Shown: positions 24,980 to 33,245 of the stretch, piece by piece
Position numbering within the stretch: the first letter of the stretch is position 1
How the letters are laid out: every line of letters begins with the position of its first letter
Made by a program: the position numbers and the translations under genes
The notes under the pieces: model-generated
What the model was told of the DNA's origin: nothing
The model's database searches: none
What the model saw: the letters and a program-made list of their open reading frames with translations, nothing else
Assembly: GCF_021228125.1 (NCBI RefSeq)
Contig: NZ_JAJQQS010000016.1
Span: forward strand, 1-64,000
Direction of reading: 5' to 3'
DNA from: Streptomyces albireticuli
GTDB lineage: Bacteria > Actinomycetota > Actinomycetes > Streptomycetales > Streptomycetaceae
Length of the DNA: 64,000 nt

Positions 24980-26731
24980 TCACTCCCGGGCGTCGCCCGG
25001 CCCGTGAGCCGTGGTGGACCCGTCGGCGGGCGAGCCGCCGGGCCCGGTCGCCCCGGCCCTCGGCAGGACCAGTGCCGAGGAGGCGTGCAGCGTGATGCGC
25101 ACGGGCGTCGGACGCGTCGCGTCGAGCACCGGTTCGCCGGTGCCGGTGTTGCGGGCGAAGCGCGGATGGGCACCTCCGGCGATCTGGAGGCGGACCCGGT
25201 GCCCGGCGGCGAAGCGGTGGGCGGTCGAGCTCATCGGCACCGTCGTCCAGGCCGGGTCCTCCCGCCCCGGGACGAGCCGGACCAGCCCGTCGCAGACGTT
25301 CGTCGAGCGGCCGTGGCCGTCGACGTCGCACAGCCGGGCGAAGACATCGGCGTGCCCGGTGTCGGTGGACACCCGCAGCCGCGCCGAGACCGGACCGCGG
25401 ATCTCCAGGGGCTCGGTGAGCACGGGGCCGGTGAAGACCAGGACGTCCTCGCGGGCTTCCAGGGCCTTGTTGTCGCGGGGCCCGGCGGCGGGGGAGAGGA
25501 GCTGGCCGCCGACGGAGGGGGTGGGGTCGGCCGGATCGTAGCCGAACGACGCGAGCGGCCCGGAGCCCTCGGGCTCCTCGGTGGCGAGCCGTCCGCCGGA
25601 CGCCGGGAACCAGTCCTCCCCGGCCGGGGAGGCGGGCCAGTCGTCGAGGTCGCGCCAGGCGGCGTCCCGGCCGCCGGTGTGCACGCGGACCCTGGTGGGG
25701 CGCAGGCCGGAAGGATCGTCGCACAGGTGCGCGCGCAGCCAGGCGAGGGTTTCGGCGAACACCTCGGGCCAGCCCCGCTGGAGCGCGGAGGTGTGTGTCC
25801 AGGGGCCGATGAGGAGGCTGGTGGCACAGCCCGCCCGGCGCAGCCGGCCGTACTGTTCGACGGTCTGGTCGAGCAGGACGTCGTGCCATCCGGAGATCAG
25901 GGCGGTGGGCACCGTCGCCCGGTCGGCCACGTCGGCCGTGCAGGCGCCCTTCCAGTAGGGGGCGTCGGGGTCCGGGTGGGCCATCACCTCGTCGAGCCAG
26001 GGTATTCCGCCCCCGAGACCGGGCCGGACCGACTCCCGCAGCGGCAGCTTCCGGGTGATCTCGCGCAGGTGGCGCTGGAGGCGCAGCGTCGCGCGCAGGA
26101 ACGTGGCGATCCCCTGGTGCTGATAGGTCATGCCGACGCCGACGACGAGGGCGGTCTCCAGGCGGAGCGCGCCGTGCGAGTGGAACAGGGCGTGCGGGTC
26201 GTGCAGGCCTACCTGGACCGCCATAGCCCGCAGTTCCGGCGGGGGGTCGAGGGCGAGCGCCCACTGTGTGTACCCCAGGTAGCTGGGGCCGGTCGTGCCC
26301 AGCCGCCCGTCGAACCACGGCTGATCGCGCAGCCAGGCCACGGTGGCCCGCCCGTCCGCGGGCTCGTTGTGCCACAGGTCGAACGTGCCTCCCGAACCGC
26401 CCGTGCCGCGGCAGCTCTGGAGGACCACGTGGAACCCCTGCTCGGCGAGGAGGACGCCGAACATCGGTGACCACGGCAGACCCCGGCCGTAGGGCGAACG
26501 CACCAGGACGGTCGGGAAGTCACCCCGCCCGCGCGGGAAGTAGTGGTCCGTCAGCAACGGGCTGCCGTCGGCGGCCGGTACGACGAGCCCCGGCTCCCAG
26601 CCGACGTCGTACCGCCGGGCGGGGAGGCCGCGCCAGGTCGCCCGCATCAGCCGCGAGGACAGCGGCGGCTTGCGTGAGGGCGCGGTCCGGGCGGTCCCCG
26701 GTGCGACGTCCCGAGTGTGCGATGGCGCCAT
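24980..26731 (-). CDS. CocE/NonD-family hydrolase (X-Pro dipeptidyl-peptidase S15-like)
   Basis: The 583-residue protein has the S15 alpha/beta-hydrolase core. It shows VLVRSPYGRG, the oxyanion segment VVLQSCRGTGGSGG, and nucleophile Ser150 in TTGPSYLGYTQWALAL. Later acidic and His residues lie in LISGWHDVLLDQTVEQY and GPWTHTS. The C-terminal jelly-roll (GPVSARLRVSTDTGHADVFARLCDVDGHGRS) is also family-typical. Substrates of the family include cocaine-like esters, cephalosporins and peptides; here unknown. It is divergent from a TetR regulator with a palindromic operator between them. Confidence 0.88.
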   Translation of the reverse strand: MAPSHTRDVAPGTARTAPSRKPPLSSRLMRATWRGLPARRYDVGWEPGLVVPAADGSPLLTDHYFPRGRGDFPTVLVRSPYGRGLPWSPMFGVLLAEQGFHVVLQSCRGTGGSGGTFDLWHNEPADGRATVAWLRDQPWFDGRLGTTGPSYLGYTQWALALDPPPELRAMAVQVGLHDPHALFHSHGALRLETALVVGVGMTYQHQGIATFLRATLRLQRHLREITRKLPLRESVRPGLGGGIPWLDEVMAHPDPDAPYWKGACTADVADRATVPTALISGWHDVLLDQTVEQYGRLRRAGCATSLLIGPWTHTSALQRGWPEVFAETLAWLRAHLCDDPSGLRPTRVRVHTGGRDAAWRDLDDWPASPAGEDWFPASGGRLATEEPEGSGPLASFGYDPADPTPSVGGQLLSPAAGPRDNKALEAREDVLVFTGPVLTEPLEIRGPVSARLRVSTDTGHADVFARLCDVDGHGRSTNVCDGLVRLVPGREDPAWTTVPMSSTAHRFAAGHRVRLQIAGGAHPRFARNTGTGEPVLDATRPTPVRITLHASSALVLPRAGATGPGGSPADGSTTAHGPGDARE

Positions 26732-26763
26732 TGCTCTCTCCCCTGTTCACGGCCGGCAAGTAA

Positions 26764-26783
26764 TTCCGTACGGTGTACGAGAA
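26764..26783. promoter_or_regulatory. Palindromic operator between TetR and CocE-type genes
   Basis: CGTAC-GGT-GTACG (26767-26779) is a perfect inverted repeat. Flanking TTC on the left and AGAA on the right extend the symmetry with one offset. It lies 33 bp from the hydrolase start (26731) and 71 bp from the regulator start (26850), the position where a TetR repressor would control both. Confidence 0.6.
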
Positions 26784-26849
26784 TAGCGCCTGCTTGGATG
26801 GGCACGACAAGCACCCTCTGCTCAGGCAGTGAACGGAAGGAAGAACACC

Positions 26850-27566
26850 GTGGCCCGCGGTGACGCGTCCGACGCCCCGCGCGTCGACCCCGAAGAGCTC
26901 TGGCTGCGCCCCGCCCGGCCCCGCCGGGGGCGCCCGCCGGCCTTCAGCCGTGAGGCGATCGCGGCCGCCGCCGTCGCCCTCGCGGACGCCGAAGGGCTCG
27001 GCGCCGTCACGATGCGGCGCGTGGCCTCGGAGATCGGCGCGGGCGCCATGTCGCTCTACAGCTACGTCCCCGACAAGGAGACGCTGGTGGAGCTGATGAT
27101 CGATCACGTCAGCGGAGAGCACGTGGTGCCGGGGCTCCCGACCGGGGACTGGCGGGCGGACCTGAAGGCCGTCGCCCACGCCCAGCGCGCGCTCATGCTC
27201 CGTCATCCCTGGCTGCCCGCGGCGCTGCCGGGCCGCCGGACCCTCGGCCCCCGCACCCTGGACTTCCTCGAGGTCGTGCTGGCCGCCCTGCGGCCCACCC
27301 GGCTGGACGGCGGCGCGCGGCTGGAGGTCTTCAGCCTGCTGACCGGCTTCGTCGCCGGACATGTCGCGCACGAGGTCGCGCGGTCCGCGGCCGCGGGGGA
27401 ACCGGACCGGGCGGCGGCCGAGGCGCGCTACCTCGCGGCCGTCGCCGCCGACGGCGGCCATCCGGAACTCGCCGAGGTCCTCGCCGCGCCCGCGCGGCCG
27501 ACCACACCCGACGAGACGTTCGCCCGGCTCCTGGACCGCATGGTCGACGGCCTGGACGCGGGCTGA
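26850..27566 (+). CDS. TetR/AcrR-family regulator
   Basis: The 238-residue protein has the N-terminal TetR helix-turn-helix (RGRPPAFSREAIAAAAVALADAEGLGAVTMRRVASEIGAGAMSLYSYVPDKETL) and a TetR_C-type ligand domain of normal size. The GTG at 26850 is preferred because GGAAGGAAG lies upstream; an earlier GTG at 26829 is in frame. It is divergent from the CocE-type hydrolase, with a palindromic operator between. The likely role is repression of itself and the hydrolase, relieved by the hydrolase substrate or a related compound (inference). Confidence 0.9.
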   Translation: MARGDASDAPRVDPEELWLRPARPRRGRPPAFSREAIAAAAVALADAEGLGAVTMRRVASEIGAGAMSLYSYVPDKETLVELMIDHVSGEHVVPGLPTGDWRADLKAVAHAQRALMLRHPWLPAALPGRRTLGPRTLDFLEVVLAALRPTRLDGGARLEVFSLLTGFVAGHVAHEVARSAAAGEPDRAAAEARYLAAVAADGGHPELAEVLAAPARPTTPDETFARLLDRMVDGLDAG

Positions 27567-27615
27567 GATCTCCGGGGCTCCACGCTCTCCACCGCGTTAC
27601 CGCCGGGGCGGAAGT

Positions 27616-28134
27616 TCAGCGCGTCCGGCGGACGAGGACGTCCGGCGAGGTCCCGGCAGGGGACGGCCCCGGACGGGACACGCCGGGAATCCGGAACCGG
27701 GCCACCATCGCCTTGCCGCGGCCGTGCGGGGCCGGCTCCACGCGCAGCGTGCCACCGTGGGCGGCCGTCAGATCGGTGACGGTCCGCAGACCGTCCCCCG
27801 ATGCCTCGGGGGACAGGTCGGGGAGACGGGGATCCTGGTCGACGACACCGACGACGAACTGTCCGGCCCCCACCGCGACGGTCACGTCCACGGTGGGGGA
27901 GCGGTCCCCCGCGTGCCGTACCGCGTTGGCGACCAGTTCGCTGACCACCAGCAGGACGGCGCCGGCGAAGGCGGTGTCCCGCCCGATGCCGTACTCCGTG
28001 AGCGCGTCGCTTGTGTCGAGCCGCACCTGCCGCACGGCCTCCGGGGCCGTCGGGACCGTCAGCAGACGGCGCCAGACCGGCGCGGACCCGTGCTCGCGCG
28101 CGGCCGCGGGCCGTCGCGTGCGGCGCCACCTCAC
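27616..28134 (-). CDS. HATPase_c2 ATP-binding protein (anti-sigma-type serine kinase)
   Basis: The 172-residue product has a GHKL ATPase fold of the RsbW/SpoIIAB-like type widespread in streptomycetes. It shows VSELVANAVRHAGD (N-box), VVDQDPRLPDL (G1 region) and SGDGLRTVTDLTAAHGG (G2 region). Its N-terminus is basic. Start GTG 28134 overlaps the stop of a 24-codon frame upstream (GTGA), which suggests translational coupling; no strong ribosome site is seen. Its partner sigma factor or antagonist is not encoded nearby. Confidence 0.8.
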   Translation of the reverse strand: MRWRRTRRPAAAREHGSAPVWRRLLTVPTAPEAVRQVRLDTSDALTEYGIGRDTAFAGAVLLVVSELVANAVRHAGDRSPTVDVTVAVGAGQFVVGVVDQDPRLPDLSPEASGDGLRTVTDLTAAHGGTLRVEPAPHGRGKAMVARFRIPGVSRPGPSPAGTSPDVLVRRTR

Positions 28135-28205
28135 CGGGCCGCCCCCGCGCCGGAGTCGGGCCGCCCGGTGAGGACGCGGCGGGTGGCGCGCATCAGCTCG
28201 GCCAT
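28131..28205 (-). CDS. Possible 24-residue leader peptide coupled to the ATP-binding protein
   Basis: The frame MAELMRATRRVLTGRPDSG... runs from ATG 28205 to TGA 28131. Its stop overlaps the GTG of the HATPase gene by GTGA. GGGGAG lies directly before the first ATG, and 12 nt before the ATG at codon 5, which is the better-spaced start. The overlap is the typical geometry of coupled genes, but the peptide is too short for family recognition. It may be a remnant or chance. Confidence 0.35.
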   Translation of the reverse strand: MAELMRATRRVLTGRPDSGAGAAR

Positions 28206-28423
28206 CTCCCCGTCCGCCGGCTCGTGTCGAAGAATTCCCCAAGGCTAGCGCCCGTCCGCCCGCCGCGACGGCAAAGGCACGCGACAGGCCCACCACCCCG
28301 CACCGGAGGACGGAGGCGTGTCTTCACCGAGGGGGCGATGCCGAAGCACCTGGACGAACCCCTGGCCGAAGCACCTGGCCGGGGCCCTGGGCGAACCCCT
28401 GGCCGGGGCCCGGGGCGGGCCGG

Positions 28424-28582
28424 TCAGGCGAGTGCCGCCGCCAGGAGCCGTGCCGTCCCGGAGACGAGCGCGTCGTCGGCCGGTGCCTCCGGCTGACCGG
28501 GCTTCGTCGTGAGGACGGCCATGACGACCGGCGACCCGCCGGGGGTCCGGGCGACGCCCGCGTCGTGCTCCCGCTCAGAGCC
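28424..28582 (-). pseudogene. C-terminal remnant of a class A beta-lactamase
   Basis: The reverse-strand frame ending at the TGA 28424-28426 reads GSEREHDAGVARTPGGSPVV, MAVLTTKP and then ADDALVSGTARLLAAALA. This is the pattern found after the KTG box in class A beta-lactamases of actinobacteria (strand B4, the last strand and the C-terminal helix). About 50 codons survive. The catalytic SxxK, SDN and KTG parts are absent, because upstream the sequence is the end of the DUF1206 gene, with which the remnant overlaps by a few codons. No start codon or ribosome site was found. I read it as a deletion remnant. Confidence 0.65.
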
Positions 28583-29402
28583 TCCGCCAGCGGGCCATCG
28601 CCAGGGAGAACAGACCGAACAGGGCCAGCCCCACCGCGACCACCGTGAGCAGCCACGGACCGGCCGGGGTCCCGGCGAAGGTGCGGAGCGTGTCGTCCAG
28701 GCCCTTGGCCTGCTCCGGGTCGTAGACGACGGCCGCCCTGACGGCGAACGCGCCCGCGACGGTGAACACGAGTCCCCGGCACACCCCGCCGCCGACGCCG
28801 AGGACGTCCATGGCCGTGCGGACGGCCGGGGACATCCGCGCGAGGTCGAGGTGGTCGCGGTACGCGCGGGTGACCGCCCGCACGGTGATCCAGACGCCCG
28901 CGGCCGCCACGGCGGCCCCCGCCGCGGCCACCAGCCACTGACCGGCCGGCCAGTCCAGCGCCCGGGCGGTGACGTCGCGCGACTGCTCGTCGGTGGAACC
29001 GGCGCCGCTGCCCCGCTCACCCGAGGCGAAGGCGATCACCGAGCCGGCCACGGCGGCGTAGAACACGAAGCGCGCCACCGACAGCAGCCGCTTGCGGGCC
29101 TTCCCGCCGTCCGGGCCCGCCGAGCCGAAGACCGCCTCCGACAGGCGCCACAGCGCCATGCAGGCCATGCCGATGCCCACCGCCCACACCAGCACCTGAC
29201 CGAAGGGCTTCTCCGCGAGCTCCTGGACCGCACCGCCGCGGTCCGCCTGCTCCCCGGCGCCGAGGTGGGCGACGCGCAGCGCCAGCGTCCCGACGAGGAG
29301 GTAGATCACCCCGCGCGCCGCCAGCCCGGTGCGGGCGGCGACGGCCGTTCCCGTCCCGCGCGCCGCCCGTGCCGTACCGCCGTCCGGCCACCGTCTCGTC
29401 AT
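28575..29402 (-). CDS. DUF1206 membrane protein
   Basis: The 275-residue product has six predicted membrane helices arranged as three similar pairs, the DUF1206 pattern. Examples are ARTGLAARGVIYLLVGTLAL, VLVWAVGIGMACMALWRLSEAVFG, ARFVFYAAVAGSVIAFA and CRGLVFTVAGAFAVRAAV. The ATG at 29402 is preceded by CCGGAGGGCGAC. The function of the family is unknown. The gene ends where a beta-lactamase remnant begins, suggesting a deletion joined the two. Confidence 0.85.
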   Translation of the reverse strand: MTRRWPDGGTARAARGTGTAVAARTGLAARGVIYLLVGTLALRVAHLGAGEQADRGGAVQELAEKPFGQVLVWAVGIGMACMALWRLSEAVFGSAGPDGGKARKRLLSVARFVFYAAVAGSVIAFASGERGSGAGSTDEQSRDVTARALDWPAGQWLVAAAGAAVAAAGVWITVRAVTRAYRDHLDLARMSPAVRTAMDVLGVGGGVCRGLVFTVAGAFAVRAAVVYDPEQAKGLDDTLRTFAGTPAGPWLLTVVAVGLALFGLFSLAMARWRRL

Positions 29403-29620
29403 GTCGCCCTCCGGGTCGGGCCGCCCGTCCGCCGGGACGAACCGTCCGTCCTCGAACCCGCCTGCCCTCGGAACCCGGGCGGAAACGACGCTACCGGCGG
29501 ACCGCCGCGACACCACGGGACGCGAGGGCGGGCGGCGGTGCGGTTCGCCCGTATACAGGCGGACGGGGTTCGGCGGGCCCGGGCCGGTCGAGCCGTCCGG
29601 CGGGGGATCGCTCCCCTCAG

Positions 29621-29680
29621 GACGTCAGGACTTCAGGGCGTCAGGACTTCAGGGCGTCAGGACCTCAAGGCGTCAGGGCG
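29621..29680. repeat. 16-bp tandem repeat overlapping the end of the permease gene
   Basis: Three full copies and part of a fourth of a 16-bp unit (GGCGTCAGGACTTCAG) start at 29621, 29637, 29653 and 29669. Copy 3 differs by two bases. The array overlaps the stop codon of the permease gene (29673-29675) and so covers its 3' end. Confidence 0.85.
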
Positions 29681-31292
29681 AGGCCGGCGAAACGCCGGAC
29701 CGCGCGTGCGACGCGGCCATCTGCCGGGTGCCCGACCGGACCGCCCAGAAGAAGACACCCAGCGCGACGACGGCCACGGTGAGCGAGTCGTACGGCGCCG
29801 GAAGCCGGCCCGATCCCTTGAAGGTGCCGAGCCACGAGAGGACCGTCAACGCCCCCAGATAGACGACCAGCCAGGCGCCTGTGAGCAGCTCCGCCGCGAG
29901 CGACCGCTCGTTGTGCCCGGTGCGCCACATCGCCAGGAACAGCAGCAGCCCGGCCAGTACGAGCGGCAGCGCCAGCCGCAGGTCGTGCCAGCCCGACCAG
30001 TACACGAACTCGCTGGACACCACGAAGCTCAGGGGTGCGATCCAGCGCAGCCCCGGCACCCACCCGGCCATCCTCTCCCCGCCCGGACCGGCCCGGAAGA
30101 CCGCGACGGCCACGGCGGAGGCGGCGTAGATGAGGAGGTACATGTCGCCCATGACGCTCACGATGTTCTGCCAGCCGCCGAACGGCAGGAGGAAGAGGAC
30201 GATCACGACGAGGTTCAGCAGGAGCGCCCGGTGCGGGATGCCGTAGCGCTCGCTGACCCGCATAAAGGCCCGGGGGATCGTACGGTTCTTGGCCAGGGCG
30301 TAGGTGTGCCGGGCGTTGAGGGCCACGCCCACGTACGCCGAACCGCCGGGGGAGGCCACCGCGTCCGCGTAGAGCAGGCTGGACAGCCAGTGCAGATTGA
30401 GGATCAGCGCCAGCTGGCCGAAGGGCGACTCGAAGCTGACGCCCTTCCAGCCGTGACCGAGCAGGTTCTCGGGAACGGTGAAGAGGAAGGCCAGCTGGAG
30501 GGCCAGGTACATCAGCACGGCCAGCGCGATGGCGGTCAGCACGGACGCCGGGAGGGTCCGGCGGGGATTGCGCGTCTCACCGGAGAAGTCCAGTGGCGCC
30601 TGGAAGCCGTTGACCGAATAGACGATGCCGCCGCCGGCGAGCGCGGAGAGGCACGCGGCGTACCCGTAGGGCGCGAACCCGCCGTGGTCGGTCAGCCGGC
30701 CCGAGTGCCAGCCCGAGGCGAACAGGGCGATCACCGTGACCACCGGAACAAGGACCTTGAACACCGAGACGAGGTTGTTGAGCCGGGCGAACGCCCGCAC
30801 GGTGAACCAGTTCAGGGCGGTCAGCAGGACGCTCAGCGCCACGGCGACGCCCAGCCCGAAGGGGCTCAGCGTGCGGCCGGAGTAGATGTCCGGGAGGTAG
30901 TGGTCGGCGTACTGCATGATCGCGCTGATCTCGGCGGCGGTGCCGCCCACCGACAGCAGCACCGACCATCCGACGAGCGTGCCGACCAGCCGGCCGCTCG
31001 CGTACAGCGGCCACCGCACCGTACCGCCGCCCTCCGGCCGCGACGCGCCCAGCTCGATCATCACGAGCGCGACGAGACCGCACAGCAGCCCCGCGCCGAC
31101 CCATGACAGCAGGGCGGCGGGCCCGGCCGTCTGCGCCGCGTACATGGCGGCGAAGAGCCATCCGGAACCGACGATGTTCGAGAAGCCGATCGCGGTCAGC
31201 CCCCAGAACCCCAGATGCCGGTGCAAGCGGCCTTCCTGTTCGAGCACCGTCGGCGCGACGGGCTCACCCCCTGCCAGCTGACGATCCGACAC
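29673..31292 (-). CDS. APC-superfamily amino acid permease
   Basis: The 539-residue protein has about twelve membrane helices. The first carries the APC signature GLTAIGFSNIVGSGWLFAAMYAAQTAGPAALLSW. FSGETRNPRRTLPASV in the middle (loop after helix 6) is typical of APC transporters for amino acids or polyamines. The GTG at 31292 is preceded by GAGGAGGGGTCC. It probably imports an amino acid or amine by proton symport or exchange; the substrate is unknown. The 3' end overlaps a 16-bp tandem repeat. Confidence 0.87.
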   Translation of the reverse strand: MSDRQLAGGEPVAPTVLEQEGRLHRHLGFWGLTAIGFSNIVGSGWLFAAMYAAQTAGPAALLSWVGAGLLCGLVALVMIELGASRPEGGGTVRWPLYASGRLVGTLVGWSVLLSVGGTAAEISAIMQYADHYLPDIYSGRTLSPFGLGVAVALSVLLTALNWFTVRAFARLNNLVSVFKVLVPVVTVIALFASGWHSGRLTDHGGFAPYGYAACLSALAGGGIVYSVNGFQAPLDFSGETRNPRRTLPASVLTAIALAVLMYLALQLAFLFTVPENLLGHGWKGVSFESPFGQLALILNLHWLSSLLYADAVASPGGSAYVGVALNARHTYALAKNRTIPRAFMRVSERYGIPHRALLLNLVVIVLFLLPFGGWQNIVSVMGDMYLLIYAASAVAVAVFRAGPGGERMAGWVPGLRWIAPLSFVVSSEFVYWSGWHDLRLALPLVLAGLLLFLAMWRTGHNERSLAAELLTGAWLVVYLGALTVLSWLGTFKGSGRLPAPYDSLTVAVVALGVFFWAVRSGTRQMAASHARSGVSPASP

Positions 31293-31737
31293 CGGACCCC
31301 TCCTCGTTCACGATCCGGCGGAATCCCACCGGGAAGGCCGCGCAGGCGGCTCCTCCGCGGCTCGTGATCAGGATTCTCCCCGGTCGGTGACCCGGGGGCG
31401 GGGCAGGGAGCCGGGGGACGCCGGCGAACGGCGGCCCCGTCGTGCGACGGCGGGGACGAGCGGCACGGGGGCGTATGAGAGGAAGGGGGCCAGGTGGGCA
31501 AGATCGGGCATGCGGTGGTTTCCTGACATGGCGTCAACGCGGGGGAGCGGATGTCCCCTCGACCGTCGCCGCCGGTTCCGTCAGGTTCCTCACCGGCGCT
31601 GATGACGCGTTCGTCCATCCTTCGACGTGCCGGACGGCCCGGCGAGTCGTAGGGCGGGCACACCGGCCGACGGGGGCGGGGCGTCGCGCGCCCCGTCCCC
31701 GCCTGCCCGTCCGTCGCCGGCCGCCGGTCATCGGAGA
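31293..31737. other. Intergenic region with no recognisable gene
   Basis: This 445-bp stretch lies upstream of the permease gene and downstream of a small gene on the same strand. It must hold the permease promoter near 31300-31390, but I see no clear box. Short frames here lack ribosome sites and coding character. Confidence 0.4.
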
Positions 31738-31905
31738 TCAGTTGTGGCCGAACTTCCGTGGTTGCTTGTGGGCGACCTCCGGGGTCGAAGGCTTCACCTC
31801 CCGGGTGACCGGCGCCTTCGGTTGTTCCTTCGTTTCCGCGGTGGCGCGGTGTTCATGGCCGCCGGTGCGCGCGCCGCGGTTCTGCCGGGTCTGTTTCTTG
31901 CCCAC
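31738..31905 (-). CDS. 55-residue basic small protein
   Basis: On the minus strand AGGAGGCAGGACC is followed by a GTG at 31905 and a frame of 55 codons to TGA at 31738. The product begins MGKKQTRQNRGARTGGHEHR and is rich in Lys, Arg, Gln, Glu and Pro, with no hydrophobic segment. It is therefore soluble, basic and probably disordered. The near-perfect ribosome site is the main evidence. It resembles short conserved basic proteins of streptomycetes, but I know no function. Confidence 0.6.
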   Translation of the reverse strand: MGKKQTRQNRGARTGGHEHRATAETKEQPKAPVTREVKPSTPEVAHKQPRKFGHN

Positions 31906-32136
31906 GGTCCTGCCTCCTGTACGGGGATGTCGGAGGATCGGCTACCACCAGACTGGCGTGTACCGGCGAAAGGCGCATTTCGGATACGTGGTGTGACGGG
32001 CGGGCCGCGTCGTGTGGTCGTGGGTGTCAGCGACCGGTCACGGAGCGCGGTGACCGGCACGGGTCCGTTCCGACGGCGGAGCAGGGCACGGACCGGCTCC
32101 TGCCGGCCGCGGGCGGACCGTCCGGCGAGGGACCGT

Positions 32137-32751
32137 CTAGAGAGGGACCGAGTACCGTTCCCACGGCCCCAGGGCGGTCGCCCGCGCGCGCAGCATGCCG
32201 TAGCTGTCTCCGCCGTAACCCATCTCGGCCGACACGAGCTGGTCGTTGGCCTGCGAGACGATGGTCGTACAGCCCTGGCCGCAGTAGTTGAGCGAGAACC
32301 GCTCCCAGGGCCCGATGGCCGTGGCGCGTGCCCTCAGCATTCCGTAGCCGTCTCCGCCGTAGCCGAGCTCGGCCGAGACATACCGGTCGTTGGCCTGGGA
32401 CTGGATCGTCCAGTGCCAGTCGTTGAAGCAGACGGTGAACCGCTCCCAGGGCCCGATGGCCGTCGCCCGCGCCCGGAGCATGCCGTAGCTGTCGCCGCCG
32501 TAGCCCAGCTCGGCGGAGACCAGCCGGCCGTTGGTGTGCGAGGTGATGACCACGTGGTGGTAGCAGGCGCCGGCCACGCCGCTCTCCGCGCGGGCCGTGA
32601 CCACGTCCGACAAGGTGCGCGTCGCGGACCCGTTCGCGGACGCGGCCGAGGACCACGCCGTCGGGGCCGCCACGCCCGCGAGAGCCAGTAATGCCACCGC
32701 CACGACACCGAGACGTCTTAAGGTGCCTGTGGCGCGAAGCGATCTTGCCAT
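32137..32751 (-). CDS. Secreted fascin-like beta-trefoil protein with three repeats
   Basis: The 204-residue protein has a signal peptide (about 35 residues, ending near AWSSAASA). The mature part contains three near-identical units of about 45 residues, each with a SHTNGRLVSAELGYGG- or QANDRYVSAELGYGG-type start followed by YGMLRARATAIGPWERF. This is the fascin-fold beta-trefoil pattern. Cys residues (ACYHH, VCFND, NYCGQGC) recur in the linking turns. The fold binds actin or sugars elsewhere; the bacterial role is unknown. ATG 32751 follows GGAGGGAGAATC. Confidence 0.82.
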   Translation of the reverse strand: MARSLRATGTLRRLGVVAVALLALAGVAAPTAWSSAASANGSATRTLSDVVTARAESGVAGACYHHVVITSHTNGRLVSAELGYGGDSYGMLRARATAIGPWERFTVCFNDWHWTIQSQANDRYVSAELGYGGDGYGMLRARATAIGPWERFSLNYCGQGCTTIVSQANDQLVSAEMGYGGDSYGMLRARATALGPWERYSVPL

Positions 32752-33245
32752 GATTCTCCCTCCGGAGCGCGTGTGCGTGTGCTTCAGGGTGTGTGGGATC
32801 CCGGTGGCTCAGGCGTGACCGGACGACCCCGGCGACCCGGGGACACGGTTCCGGTCGGTCTTCGACTCGTGTGAACCGTAAGGCTGGTGGCATTGCCGTG
32901 CGTTCCCGACCCCTGTCGGGCGATCCGGCCGTGCGAACTGCCTGGAGAGAATTCCCTAAGCGCCCGGCGCCCCCGTGCCGGGGAACGCCGTGGCGGCACC
33001 AGGCACCGTACAACCCGCCCGGCGCGCGGCCAAGGGGTCCGGCGGGGCGCGCCACCGACGGGACCGGGCGCGCCACGCGTACCCGGGCGGCAACAGCACC
33101 TGCGCCGCGTCGATTTCCCCCGTCAGGGTGGTTTCGGGACGGTCGCGAAATCAGTCACGAAGGTCATCCGTTTGTCACTCCGGTGCCGCACCCGAAGTGC
33201 GGACCAGCTGACCGTACGCCGATACGCGTGGAGCAGAGGGGCACG
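32752..33245. other. Divergent promoter region between beta-trefoil and decarboxylase genes
   Basis: The 494-bp gap separates two divergently oriented genes and must contain both promoters. I found no convincing additional gene, riboswitch-like conserved element or long inverted repeat in it. Open frames extending the decarboxylase upstream lack a ribosome site. Confidence 0.45.
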
